Assembly: GCF_963082655.1 (NCBI RefSeq)
Contig: NC_081555.1
Span: forward strand, 149,434,505-149,498,504
Reading direction: 5' to 3'
Source of the DNA: Stomoxys calcitrans
Lineage: Eukaryota > Arthropoda > Insecta > Diptera > Muscidae
Length of the DNA: 64,000 nucleotides
Each line of letters starts with the position of its first letter. The first letter of the stretch is position 1. The notes beneath the pieces were generated by a model. That model was not told the origin of the DNA and ran no database searches. It saw nothing but the letters and a program-made list of their open reading frames with translations. The position numbers and the translations under genes were made by a program. Shown here piece after piece: positions 23,560 through 34,660 of this stretch.

Positions 23560-23790
23560 CGCAGAGTTCATGTTGGCTAGCTTTAAAGATTCGGCCCTGC
23601 CAAACTTAACGCAAGTTTTATCCGATTTGGCTGAAAATGCATGTGGCGTTTTATTATGACTTTCACTGTCAATGACAATAATGGACTAAATTCAGCCATA
23701 GACTAGTAAAACTCCCACATGAACCGATATTACATCCAAATCGTCTAATCCCTCTTAAGCTCAAAACGGCAAATCGAGAGAGCGGTTTTA
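23560..23790 (-). repeat. degenerate H1 fragment
   Basis: Contains tttatccgatttggctgaaa, gcgttttattatgactttc and tcccacatgaaccgatatta, which match H1 units in the minus sense, beside a hairpin-like end (attcggccctgccaaactta). About one and a half units remain. Confidence 0.5.
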
Positions 23791-24579
23791 ACCTGTTTAA
23801 ATGTTCAAATTTAATTTTCTTTTCTTCAAGCCATTTTATGTATGAAAAATCTCAAAGTATATTTTAACCTTAAACCCCATTTACCTCTCTTAAAGATAAA
23901 CAAATACAATCACCACATTGCGAAAGTAAGAAATCCTTCGTTCTTTCGGTTAATCTTTTTACTATAAATTCACAAAACAAATTCCACTCAACTCACATTG
24001 AAGCCTGGGCACAAAGTAAATCACAGAAACATGATAAGAATTTAATAATAGCATAGCCCACCGAGAGATTTAAACGCCAATAAATCCCAAAATCAAGACT
24101 TGAGGCTAAATATGGGCAAAAAGACAACCACCATCACCAAGCAAAGAAAATGGAATGCATATGGAATTCCAATCCACTCCTTTCATATATTCCCTAGCAG
24201 CAAGCTGAAAACAAGAGGGATTTCGTTTTTGCCTAAGACATCAGACAAAAATTAAAAAAGGAGCTCACGCATCGTAAAGAACGGAAAAAAAATGTAAGAA
24301 AAAGAATGGAAATTCATAGGGCAGACGACTTTATGTAAATATTGAAAAAAATCCCCATATGCTAAGCCTTGATAAAAATCCAAATATATTTTTTTTCTAT
24401 AATACCCAATTGTGGCACTCAATGAAGAAGAAAATTCTTTGGAAAATGTGCAGCAATTATTGGTAGGTATGCGATCGGTTAAGCCGAGACATACTTGAAC
24501 GGTTTGATTTGATTTTCTTTGAGATTATCATGAGAAAGAGGGTTATAAAATAAAGGCTGAAGGAAATCAATGAGGTAAA
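23791..24579. other. unique AT-rich sequence, no gene seen
   Basis: No repeat or coding feature recognised. Confidence 0.45.
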
Positions 24580-25060
24580 GACAAGGCTACCACTCTACCA
24601 ATGCACGATGACGGCATCGAAGGTTTGACAGTAATCCGGCTAACTAATAACAAGGCAGCAGCAGCCGATGGGTTATCAGTTGAACTCTTTATGAGGCGTT
24701 TCAAGCCATGCCTGAGTTTGGTATTCCTACAGAGTTGATACGACCTTGCAGAATGGCGCTAGCTGATACACGTTCTTCACTTAAATTGGGACATAAAGCC
24801 CTCTGAACCAGGGCTGAGGAGTCGAGGTTTGGGGCCGGACATCTACTCCAGATTATTGAACCGAAGTGGGAGCTCGGTTTGAATTTTAGCACTTTTGCCA
24901 CGACTGAGAACCGCACTTTGACTCCGGCTTGATACTCCGACTGCGAGTTAGACTCCCGAATCGAGGTCTGGTTTAAGGATCAGACTACGCAGCCCTGTTG
25001 AATACCAAACGAGGTTTATGCGAGGAAAATGACAGAATTTTTGTAGATATATACGGGATG
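24580..25060 (+). pseudogene. RTE-like reverse transcriptase fragment split by a hAT-type MITE
   Basis: The plus strand encodes VIRLTNNKAAAADGLSVELF near 24630-24690, matching the KNNKAAG-DGL-AELF motif of the RTE-like LINE at 16590-17880. After an internal deletion it continues with EFGIPTELIRPCRMALADTR (24712-24775). An RT-like LNTKRG motif resumes at about 24998, after the MITE. No other RT motifs remain. This is a short, multiply deleted relic. Confidence 0.65.
24809..24997. mobile_element. hAT-type MITE (189 bp)
   Basis: Inverted ends are CAGGGCTG at 24809-24816 and CAGCCCTG at 24990-24997, extended by an imperfect AGTC block. CAGGGCTG...AGTC ends with internal gactcc/ggagtc motifs are typical of hAT-type MITEs. 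It interrupts the RTE RT frame. The expected 8-bp target duplication is not visible (ctctgaac on the left, ttgaatac on the right). Confidence 0.65.
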
Positions 25061-25065
25061 TTAGT

Positions 25066-25550
25066 TTTCTTATACCCTACACCACTACTGTTGTGCAGGG
25101 TATTATAACTTAGTGCATTTGTTTGTAACACCCAGAAGGAAGAGAGATAGACCCATTGATAAGTATAACGAACGACTTAGAATCACTTTCTGAGTCGATT
25201 TATCGATTTAGCTATGTTTGTCTGCTGTCTGTCTGTCCATGTTAATTTGTATACAAACTACAGGTCGCAATTTTCATCCGCTGGTCTTCTAATTTTAGCA
25301 AGAAGAATTTCCTCTTGACTCTCGACTGATGAAATTCAAAGAAATCGGTTCAAATTTAGATATAGCCGCCATATATGTATGTCGACCGATTTTCCCTTCA
25401 ACAGGCGCAGGCGCTTTTGTTGACCAATATTTACACAAATTTGCACAACGACTTCCACCTCCTCGACGACTACCACAATATATAAGAAATTTGGTCGAAA
25501 TCGGTTGAGAATAAGATGCTGCTCCCATATACAGGTTATGCTAAGCTAGA
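25066..25550 (-). repeat. H5 element fragment, mini-me-like end
   Basis: Begins ttataccctacaccactac, continues with ggaagagagatagacccatt and gatttagctatgt, a short GTCTG tract (25218-25238), then tacaaactacaggtcgcaat. The same order occurs at 55912-56090. Only one or two units follow before LINE A begins. Confidence 0.6.
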
Positions 25551-25730
25551 TTGGAAAGAGGGTGTAGATGTTAAGCCACCCCATACCACTATGGACGGAC
25601 ACCTTAGCCAGTAATTGGATTGTTGGGGGTCTAAAAACTTAGAAGTAAACTCGAAAAAGAAAATTCTAATTTAGGGATTATGTGCTGCTTACAAACTCCT
25701 TAATTGTCCTCCATTCCACTCCCCCAAATG

Positions 25731-26520
25731 TCATCCATAACACTCCTGGTGTCTGTTAGCCGCGAAAGCCAGGCAATGATATAGGAAATGCTCCAACGTC
25801 TCATCATCTTCCCCACATGCCCTACACCTGCTATCACTTGCCACACCGATTTTGCCTAAATGAGCTCGTAGTCCTATGTGTCCCGTCTTAATACCAATAG
25901 CTATACTGACCTCCTTCTTACCATCTTTCAGTAATAGCCTCGTCTTCTCACAATCTGATTCTCTGCATAGGATTTTCGCCGTCCTACCGACTGTTTCGCT
26001 GTTCCACAATGTTACATGCGGACCGCGTAGACCCGAAAGGTTTTGGGATAACCAACTTTATCGACTGCAGTTCTCTGACCTTCACTGCCAAATCGTCAGC
26101 TCTTTCATTCCCCCTTACTCCGTTATGCCGCGGGACCCAAGCGATGAGGATTGTGCCATCCTCAGAGAAGGCGTTAGTCTCCTTCCTACACTCCAAGACT
26201 GTTTGTGACTATACCCTCCTGGTTGTTATTGCCCTTATGGCCCTTTTACTGTCCATTGTTTATACTGTTCACACTCGACGTCCTCGCATTAGCACCACAC
26301 CACCTGACGCATTCCGTGATCCCGCTGATCTCCACTCGACGTTCTCGCATTAGCACCACACCACCTCACGCATTCCGTGATCGCCCTGATCTCCGCATGC
26401 AGGACTGCATTGAGGCCAGGCAGTCTAAAACAGATCTCAGTCCACGGGTTCTCAATAAAGATCCCCAGGTCCAATCTGACCCCTAGCTTTGATCCATCCG
26501 TGTAAAATGATCTTTCAGAC
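25731..26520 (-). pseudogene. LINE A ORF2 C-terminus: RNase H and zinc knuckle, broken
   Basis: RNase H would remove RNA from the RNA:DNA hybrid during reverse transcription. Visible pieces on the minus strand are the first motif FYTDGSKL near 26490, the Glu motif HAEIRAITECVRWC near 26390-26340, a DSK motif near 26250 in a shifted frame, and the last motif WVPRHNGVRGNERADDLA near 26130-26070. The zinc knuckle CRACGEDDETLEHFLYHC follows at about 25835-25775, near the end of ORF2. A 61-bp direct duplication shifts the frame inside RNase H, and further shifts separate it from the RT. LINE B has the same domains. Confidence 0.8.
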
Positions 26521-26848
26521 GGCTATACTAGGGCTCCGTCAGTTCAAGACTGGCAGCAGTGACTCCACTCGACCTCAAGTGTTGTCTCAGGTATCGGATC
26601 AGAAACCTCTTCCGTCGTCGCCTTGATTATACCGCGATGGTATGAGCTGCTCCCATTCTCAATCTATTCTCCCATCGCCTTAAGTCTCATAGGCGCAGTG
26701 GCTGCCTCACACTTAATTTGTATGTCAATGGGTCGGATATCTAGAATAGTCTCCAGTGCCCTAGTGGGCGTGGTTCTCATCGTTCCGCCTATGCCAAGAC
26801 AACATGTTCTCTGAACCTTATGTTGCACTTTTTCTCCATAGCAGTCCA

Positions 26849-27900
26849 TTAAACTACTAAGGCGTAAGTAAGTATTGGTCTTATCACGCTCCTGTAGAGC
26901 CAGTGGACTATCCTAGGATTCAGGCCCCATTTCGAGCCTACAGCCCGTCCACACAGTGCCCAACATCTGTGAGCCATCTCAATACGCTCCTGAATGCGAC
27001 ACTTCCAATTCAGTCTCCTGTCCAAGATCACAACTAAGTATTTGACCTTGTCAGATATCGAAATCGTCTTATTGAGGAAACGTGGTGAGTTAAATTGGCC
27101 CACCTTCGTCTTCCTTGTGAACAGGCATATTTCAGTCTTTTCTGGGTTAACATTGAGAGCTCTAGGTCTAGGCCAGTCATATGCCACATGCAAGATCCTT
27201 TCGGCTCTTCTACATAGCTCATTCGGATTCTTACCCCTTAGAAGTATTATAATATCGTCTGCGTAACAGACGGGTTCAAATCCCTCCTCAGTCAGCATCC
27301 GTTGTAGGTCATTTATGGTGGTCACCCATAGCAGTGGCGATAAAATGCCCACCTGTGGTGTGCCCTGTGCCACTTTCTCCCTTATATTTAGGCCATGCGT
27401 CACACAATTTATCCACCTGTTCCTTAGCATATTGTTTATCCAGTCTCTAAGGACCGGGTCCACCCGGTACTGGTCTAAGGATTGGATCAGTATGTCGGTC
27501 CGCACATTGTTAAAAGCCCCCTCGATGTCAATGCATACCGCCAGTGTGTACGTTTTGGTATCGAAAGATTCTTCGATTTTATGCACAACCTCGTACAGGG
27601 CAGTCTACACCGAGCTTCCCTTGACATAGGCATGCTGTTTGAATTTGAGCAGTTCGCTGGATGTCATACTCTTTATCATGATGTCCACAATGCGCTCCAT
27701 GGTTTTGAGTAGAAAAGATGTAAGGCTTATGGGTCTGTAGGCGTTTGGTGTCGCATAACTTGCCTTGCCGGGCTTGGGTAGAAACACCACCCTTGCTTTC
27801 TGCTAGGCTTTCAGAGCATACGCAAGTCCTTAGCACGCTGTGAAAATAGTGGCCAGTTGAGGCGCCAGATAGTCGGCCTCCTTTTGTAGTAACGCTGGAA
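26849..27900 (-). pseudogene. LINE A reverse transcriptase, frameshifted
   Basis: The RT copies the element RNA at the nicked target. 27790-27605 encodes FLPKPGKASYATPNAYRPIS and the following TSFLLKTMERIVD. After a frame change, 27586-26849 (245 codons) encodes VCIDIEGAFNNV (first catalytic Asp at about residue 20), AQGTPQVGILSPLLW (residues 73-87, Val at 79 where Gly or Ala is usual), CYADDIIILL (catalytic Asp pair at residues 110-111), and then thumb sequence with KYLVVILDRRLNWK and GLNPRIVHWLYRSVIRPILT. The catalytic triad is therefore present in one open frame, but the N-terminal fingers are out of frame and the frame ends before RNase H. Dead as it stands. Confidence 0.85.
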
Positions 27901-28290
27901 ATATTCCATCAGGTCTGGGTGACTTAAATGGTTTGAAGCTCCTCAAGACTTTCTTTCCCATAAATTCCGTTATGATGAACCTTCGATCAACCTGATTATT
28001 CCAAGATTCCGGTGTCTATGTGAGTCCCTTCGTATCCTGTGGAAAATGGGTTTTCATCAGAAGCCTCAACGTGTCCTCCGTTGTTTCTGCACTCACTCCC
28101 ATGTCGTCCACTTTAGTTTGGACATGGGGTTTTGAGAGAAATTTTATCATCTTGGAGGCGTCATTAACGCTATCGACCTGGTTGCAGAAATGGTTCCGGG
28201 GGGCACGTTTTGCCGCTCTGATAGTTTTTTACGTTCTCTGTTAAAAAGTCTGCGGACCTCTTTCCCATTATTGCGAATCGCCCCGCTCAT

Positions 28291-29385
28291 TCAGGGTTTT
28301 TCTTGGGCTGATTTGCTTTCCCGAAGAGGACAACTATCTTCGAAGGATCCCATCAGTGCAGTCGTATTCCTGTTGACATTCTCGTCAATCTCTTCTATGA
28401 CTGGACAATCTAAATTATCTTGCCAAAATCTTTTTCTGAGTAGCCTTCCGAATTTTGTCCAGTTGGGCTTCAACTTATTTCGGAAGCTTATCAGATTCGG
28501 CGCTGGTCGTGCAATTCTAAACCTAATGTAGCGATGGTCAGAGAAAGAGTGATCCATGCAGACCCTCCAATCCTGAACCTCATCGATTAGATTTTCCGAA
28601 CATATTGTCACACCTAAAACCTCCTCCCCAATCCTATTAACAAAAAAAGTGGTTTTGCCAATTTTATTAGGTCGTTAGTATTCAAGAATTCTGCCAGGGT
28701 TTGGCCCCGCTTATGTATGTTAGTACAACCCCACGAAATGTGGTGAGAGTTTGCATCGCACTCTATTGGTACCTCATTTCCTGTCTGTGTTTCTTTTCTC
28801 ACCAAACGTTCAGCTTCAACTTAGGTAGCGGTGTCGCAGAGTGGAAAGGCAGATAAAGTGATACCAGGCATGCTCCAACGTCTCCCTGTCTCATCTGACG
28901 TTGACAACTCTGGGCAAAATATATTATTGTGTTGCCCAAAAAGTAATTGCGGATTTTTTTAAAAGAAAGTAAATGCATTTTTAATAAAACTTAGAATGAA
29001 CTTTAATCAAATATACTTTTTTTTACTCTTTTTTTCTAAAGCAAGCTAAAAGTAACAGCTGATAACTGACAGAAGAAAGAATGCAATTACAGAATCACAA
29101 GCTGTGAAAAAATTTGTCAACGTCGACTATATGAAAAATCCGCAATTACTTTTTGGGCAACCCAATATTTGAACTTTTATGACAAATAGCCCAGGTCTTT
29201 GGCCGAGTACCAGTGTTAGCATAGAATAATTGGTGGTTGATATGATTCAGTCCAGAAACTTCGTTCCGGGTCGTCCATGGCTCCTGCATTGAGGCAATAT
29301 GAATCTTGCCCTTGCTGATGTTTTCCATCAGTGCGTGAGTAGGGGTTTCCATCCGATGGAGGTTTATCTGGATGACCTCAATCAT
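28291..29385 (-). pseudogene. LINE A endonuclease domain, split by MITE
   Basis: Apurinic-type endonuclease that would nick the target. The N-terminus at 29385-29166 reads EVIQINLHRMETPTHALMEN and SMQEPW (the catalytic Glu motif), then runs into the mariner MITE (28927-29165). The middle resumes at about 28820-28614 with ETQTGNEVPIECDANSHHIS and WGCTNIHKRGQTLAEFL (a DANSHH version of the GDFNAHH motif). The C-terminal SDHRYIRFRI motif lies near 28545-28515, in another frame. About 100 bp at 28826-28926 do not look like endonuclease. Confidence 0.75.
28927..29165. mobile_element. mariner-type MITE, copy 3 (239 bp)
   Basis: Starts TTGTGTTGCCCAAAAAGTAA (one mismatch to copy 1), ends TTTTTGGGCAACCCAA, and is flanked by TA at 28925-28926 and 29166-29167. 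Orientation is as copy 1. It interrupts the LINE A endonuclease frame. Confidence 0.92.
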
Positions 29386-29400
29386 TAGATGGACTACTTG

Positions 29401-30113
29401 TTAGCGCGTGATGGTCTCATCGTCTGTTCCCTGTTCTTTAGGCAGCATTGGGTTTCCCTTCCCTGCACTGTCTGATGTTTTAATATTAGAATTTTTGCAT
29501 ATCCTAGTCTTCCGAATCTTGAGATAGTCGGTAGTGGTTCCATCATCGGGTCTCTGTTCGTTAGGCTGTATTGAGTCAACCGTCCCTGCTCTGACTGATG
29601 TTCCAATATTTGCATCTTTGCCTATACTAGTCTTGCAAGTCTTGAATAAATGGGCTTTTTGGGAGTAGGTTGGTTGGTCTCCCCGTCGGCTCACTATACG
29701 TAAGGCGGCATTGAATTCTCTGTCACTGCACTGCCTGATGTTTCTTCCTAATCTCGTCCTAGTCTTCCTAATGTCGAGAAAGCCGTTGATAGTTCCGTTC
29801 CGTGTGGATACTTCCAACGAGCTTTTGGACGGTATCAATACATTCCGCTCACGCAAAGCGCAGCCATAAGATGTCCCCTCTGTATTTACAGCTCATAATT
29901 CGTATGGGTGTTCCGATCGTTTACCACATGCCTCACCTGGGACCGACAATCTAGTGGAATTCTAGCGGATGCATAGCCGATATCGATGACTGCAAAAGTC
30001 ATATCATCTCTGTTGCTCTTCTTTGCCACACCGGCGTAAGAGAGCGGCTCCTTACCTTTCTCCGCGACTATCTTCCCCTTCTGTGATGGCTGAGGCATCC
30101 TTTTGGAAGTCAC
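29401..30113 (-). pseudogene. LINE A ORF1-like region with internal 41-codon repeat
   Basis: Two minus-strand frames, 30113-29886 (75 codons, with EPLSYAGVAKKS) and 29856-29401 (151 codons), precede the endonuclease as an ORF1 (gag-like, nucleic-acid-binding) region should. The second frame contains imperfect repeats built on KTxKTxIxKxxNIxTSxxAG and PxEQxxDDxT. Two copies are 123 bp apart (ggcagcattg near 29441, ggctgtattg near 29564), and a more diverged third copy is near 29704. No CCHC finger is seen in the preserved part. Function is inferred from position only. Confidence 0.55.
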
Positions 30114-30189
30114 AGTCCTCCATGAAGACTAAGGGGCCGTGCGCACTTCCTTCGTTGCTGTTCCGAAATTGTCTTCTTAGGACAAAGGA

Positions 30190-30862
30190 CACTGTCTGGT
30201 GTTTGGTATCTGGTGTGAAGGTGGTCTGTTGGTAATCTGGTGATGGTCTGGTGGTGGTCTGGTGGTGGTCTGGTGATGGTCTGATGATGGTCTGACGGTA
30301 GTCTGGTGTCTGGTCTGGTGGTGGTCTGGTGTCTGGTCTGGTGGTGGTCTGGTGGTGGTCTGGTTGTGGTCTGGTTGTGGTCTGGTTGTGGTCTGGTAGT
30401 GGTCTAGTGGTAGTCTGGTGGTGGTCTGGTGGTGGTCTGGTGTCTGGTCTGGTGGTGGTCAGGTGGTGGTCTAGTGGTGGTCTGGTGTTGGTCTGGTGGT
30501 GGTCTGGTGATGGTCTGGTGGTGTTCTGGTGGTGGTCTGGTGGTGGTCTGGTGGTGGTCTGGTGGTGGTCTGGTGGTGGTCTGGTGGTGGTCTGGTGGTG
30601 GTCTGGTGGTGGTCTGGTGGTGGTCTGGTGGTGGTCTGGTGGTGGTCTGGTGGTGGTCTGGTGGTGGTCTGGTGGTGGTCTGGTGGTGGTCTGGTGGTGG
30701 TCTGGTGGTGGTCTGGTGGTGGTCTGGTGGTGGTCTGGTGGTGGTCTGGTGGTGGTCTGGTGGTGGTCTGGTGGTGGTCTGGTGGTGGTCTGGTGGTGGT
30801 CTGGTGGTGGTCTGGTGGTGGTCTGGTGGTGGTCTGGTGGTGGTCTGGTGGTGGTCTGGTGT
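30190..30862. repeat. 11-bp minisatellite (tctggtggtgg)n
   Basis: About 60 units. 30520-30860 is nearly perfect; 30190-30520 is variable (gatgg, tgtgg, tgtctgg variants). Because 11 is not a multiple of three and the unit has no stop codons on either strand, several frames remain open, giving VVWWWSGGGLV on plus and TTRPPPDHHQ on minus. These are not genes. Confidence 0.97.
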
Positions 30863-31040
30863 CAACCGTAGTTATTACAGTTTGAACATAGTTGCTAGAA
30901 ATGTGATATTGTTTTTGACATTCGGCGGGGTCCATCAAAAATGGTTAAGCATAAGAGATAGCTCCCACTTTGTACTGGTGTAGGGTATTATTCAGTCGGC
31001 ACCATCCGACCTTTGACTTTCCTTACCGGGTTTTTTAATA
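30863..31040 (-). repeat. H5 element end
   Basis: gtcaaccgtagttattacag, tccatcaaaaatggtt, gagatagctcccactttgta and gtcggcaccatccgac match 57135-57275 in the same order. It follows the 11-bp array without a gap, so the array may have grown at the edge of an H5 copy. Confidence 0.65.
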
Positions 31041-31896
31041 TTTAACTTCATTCAAGTTGCCATAACTCTACATCAACAACCCGTTTCTGTCTCTTCGTAG
31101 CATATTTTTATTTTCCATGCAACATGCTGCATGCACATGTCGTTGTTGTTCAGCATTTAAGCCAATTTGTTACCTATGAACTGAAAAAAAAAGAAATCTT
31201 CAATTACTTTGAACTCGTTCAGTGTCTGCCTGCACCAAACGCCATCCCTTGTCCCCACTTCAGCTTGAATATGCCCTGTGGCTCATCCCCTATGGCTCTG
31301 AATGTCTGATGTCGCCTAATCCTTGTTGAACGAGCGATGATAGAGAGTACAACGAAAAGCATACAAACATACCAAACCAAACCAAACAAAAAAAAAAAAT
31401 AAAAACCCCTGAACAAACATTCCCACCTCAATGAACCGTAGGAAAACATGAAAATCCCAATTCTGCATTTGATTTGGAATCGAAATGAAAAATCTGTGTT
31501 ATACAATTGTTAACATCATGACTGAGATTATAAGCAACCAACCAACCAACCAACCTGCCTGAGTTTAAACGAGTTATTCTTCATTTGGCAAATTTCGGTA
31601 TTTTGGAAGTTGCTTTGCATCTCTTTTTTGGGTTTTGTGAGATTTTTCTCCTTTTTTTTCTATTTGCTCGACTAGGCAAATCCCACTGTCTACGCGTTTA
31701 AAAATGCCAACATTGTTATGCGGTGTGTGTGTGTGAGTTGGTTAGAGAAGTAGTTGTGTGGGTGCGGTGTGTGTCTGGAAAATTGCTTTATTGTCATGTT
31801 AATTTTGGTGTCTCAAACAGAATCTCAATTTAGAGAATGAAATCGATTAAAAAAGTATTGGCTGAACGCAAAATTATTCAACAATTTATACAGTGA

Positions 31897-31935
<39 letters not shown>

Positions 31936-32212
31936 GAAGAGAGAAAGTTTGTTATGTATTCGAATGGATGAGCAATGTTACGCGAAAAAGTTAAATTTTA
32001 AAGTAGTAAATTTGGAGGAAAGTATCGAAACAATTAAATACACTTAAGGGGAAAGTTTGCAATGATTAATTTGTATGACATTAGTATATTGGAAAATACG
32101 TAAAAATTTATAACTAAAACAAACCACAATTCGAATTCAGTTAGGCCTGGTCAAATTTTAATCATACATCACAAAATGAATACAAACCTACAGCATTCTA
32201 TATAGACGTTTT
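31041..32212. other. unique sequence with (GA)n microsatellite
   Basis: No gene recognised. A (GA)n run lies at 31894-31932, and gtgtgtgtgt motifs near 31722-31770. A minus-strand frame at 31219-31506 has no motif. Confidence 0.5.
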
Positions 32213-33870
32213 TATACCCACCACCGAAGCATGGGGGTATATTCATTTTGTCATTCCGTTTGCAACACATCGAAATATCCATTTCCGATCCTATAAAGTA
32301 TATATATTCTTGATCAGCGTAATAATCTAAGACCATCTAGACATGTCCGTCCGTCTTTCTATTGAAATCACTCTACATACTTTAAAAATAGAGATATTGA
32401 GCTGAAACTTTGCACAGATCCTTTTGTTTGTCCATAAGCAGGTTAAGTTCAAAGATGGGCCACATCGGACTATATTTTGATATAGCCCCCATATAGACCG
32501 ATCCGCCGATTTAGGGTCTTAAACCCAGAAAAGCCACATTTACTATCCGATTTTGTTGAATTTTGGAACAGTGAGTTGCGTTAGGCCCTTCGACATCATT
32601 CGTTAATTTTGCTCAAATCGGTCCAGATTTGGATATAGCTGCCATATAGACCGATCCTCCGATTTGGGGTCTTAGGCCCATAAAAGCCACATTTATTATC
32701 CGATTTTGCTGAAATTTGGGACAGTGAGTTGTGTTAGGCCCTTTGACATTTTACGTCAATTTGGCCCAGATTGGTCTATATTTGGTTGTAGCTGCTATAT
32801 AGACCGATTCTCCGATTTAGGGTTTTAGACCCATAAAAGCCACGTTTATTATCTAATTTTATTGAAATTTGGGGCAGTGAGTTGAGATAGGTCTTTCTAC
32901 TTTCTTCGTCAATTTGGCCCAGATCGGTCCAGATTTGTATATAGCTGCCATATAGACCGATCTTCCGATTTAGAATCTTAGGCCACTAAAAGCCAAATTT
33001 ATTATCCGATTTTGCTGAAATTTGGGACAGTGAGTTGTGTTAGGCCCTTCAACGTCTTTTGTCAATTTGGCCCAGATCGGTTCAGATTTGGATATAGCTG
33101 ACATATAGACCGATCCCTCGATTTAGACTTTTAGGCCCATAAAAGCCACATTTATTATCCGATTTTTCTGAAATTTAGGAAAGTCAGTTGCGTTATAACC
33201 TTCGACATTATTCATCAATTTGGCCCTGATCGGTTCAGATTTGAATATAGCTGCCATATAGACCGATCATCCGATTTAGGCTCTTGGACCAATAAAAGCC
33301 TCATTTATTACCTGATTTTGCTGAAATTTGAGATAGTGAGTTGTGTTAGGCCCTTCAACGTCTTTTGTCAATTTGGCCTTGATCGGTTCAGATTTGGATA
33401 TAGCTGCCATATAGACCGATCCTCCGATTTAAGATTTTGGGCCCATTAAAGGCGCATTTATTGTCCGATTTCGCCGAAATTTAGGACAGTTAGTTGTGTT
33501 AGGCCCTTCAACATTTTTCGTCAATTTGACCTAGATTGGTTCAGATTTAAATATAGCTGGCACATAGACCGATCTCTCGGTTTTAGGTTTTGGGCCCATA
33601 AAAGGTGCATTTATTGTCCGATTTCGCCGAAATTTGGGACACTGCGTTGTGTTAGGTTCTTCGACATTATTCTGAAATTTGACCAAAATCGGTCCAGATT
33701 TGGATATATCTGCTATATAGACCGATATCTCGATTTAAAGTCTTGGCCCCATTAAAGGCGCATTTCTAATCCGATTTCACTGAAATTGGACTCAGTGACT
33801 TATATTAGGCTTTTCGACATCCGTGTCGTGTATGGTTCAGATCGGTTTATTTTTAGATATAGCTGCGGTA
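32213..33870 (-). repeat. H2 element with complete mini-me-like end
   Basis: Terminus ttatacccaccaccgaagca, TA tract near 32300, tgtccgtccgtctttctatt, then about ten H2 units (gggacagtgagttg marker each ~150 bp). The opposite end is not intact: from 33870 the sequence departs from the family. Confidence 0.8.
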
Positions 33871-34087
33871 CTTATTAATATTTAGAAGGTAAGCTGGGGC
33901 AGTGCCATTAAAAGTCTTGAGCCCGAAACGGGCGCTTTTATGATAGGATTTTCCTGTATTGAGAAGACCGCCACAGCAGTGATTTGCAGTTATCTCCTCG
34001 TTAACAAAGCCGAAAATTTTCCAGATCAAATTATTATCTGCAATTAGCTGCAATATCGACGGAACCGATTTAAAGTTTTTTGAACAT
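33871..34087. other. unassigned sequence between two H elements
   Basis: Contains a short minus-strand open frame (33853-34053) with no motif. No repeat family recognised. Confidence 0.35.
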
Positions 34088-34660
34088 TTTTATACCCATC
34101 ACCATGGGATGGGGACATACTAATCTAATCATTCCATTTGAACCACCTCGAAATATTCGTCTAAGACCTAATAAAGTGTATACATTAATCATTGTCCTGA
34201 CGTTTAGAGTCGAACTAGCCTTGTCCGACCGTTCGTCCGTCTGTCGAAATCACGATAGCGGTAAAACGAGTAGAGCTAGCAGCTTGAAATTTTCCACAGA
34301 TACCTAATATTGATGTTGGTCGTTGGGGATTGCAAATGAGCTAATCGCTTCAGATTTAGATTTGGCTCCCATATAAACCGATCTACAAATTTGATTTCCT
34401 GAGCCTTTACAAGCCGCAATTTTTGTCCGATTTAGCTCAAGTTTTGCATGTAGTGTTCTGTTATGACTTTAAGCATCTGCGGTTAGTACGGTCCAAATCG
34501 TTTTATAACCTGATCTAGCTCCCATACAAACCGATCTCCCGATGTGACTTCTTGAGCCCCTGGAAACAGCAATTTGAGTCCGATTTGGCTCAAATTTTTT
34601 TTGTAAGAAAAATCGGGCAGAATTTATATGTGGGTGTCTAAGGACACTTGATTCTGCAAA
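34088..34660 (-). repeat. H1 element, partial
   Basis: Terminus tttatacccatcaccatggg, then a weak GTCY tract (cgttcgtccgtctgtcgaaa) and two to three H1 units in the minus sense (cttcttgagcccctgg, gtccgatttggctcaaa). No hairpin end is visible. Confidence 0.65.

Larger units (their letters stand above)
25550..30185 (-). mobile_element. LINE A: decayed non-LTR retrotransposon with RNase H (LOA-like)
   Basis: Read on the minus strand, the domain order is ORF1 (30113-29401), endonuclease (29385-28291), RT (27900-26849), RNase H (26520-26010) and CCHC-like zinc knuckle (26009-25731), then a short 3' region shared with LINE B. RNase H after RT, together with the RT style (RPISLTSFLLKTMERIVD), suggests the LOA or a related clade; that is a family inference. 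It is broken by frameshifts in every domain, a mariner MITE, a 61-bp tandem duplication and a probable foreign fragment. No poly-A or target duplication can be defined with confidence. Confidence 0.8.

Noticed and set aside
28020..28531. Plus-strand frames overlapping LINE A
   Set aside because: Antisense shadows of the LINE A endonuclease-to-RT region; recognisable motifs lie only on the minus strand.
30329..30983. Trp/Gly/Val-rich and Pro/His/Thr-rich proteins on opposite strands
   Set aside because: Both come from the 11-bp minisatellite; multiple frames are open at once, which points to composition and not coding.
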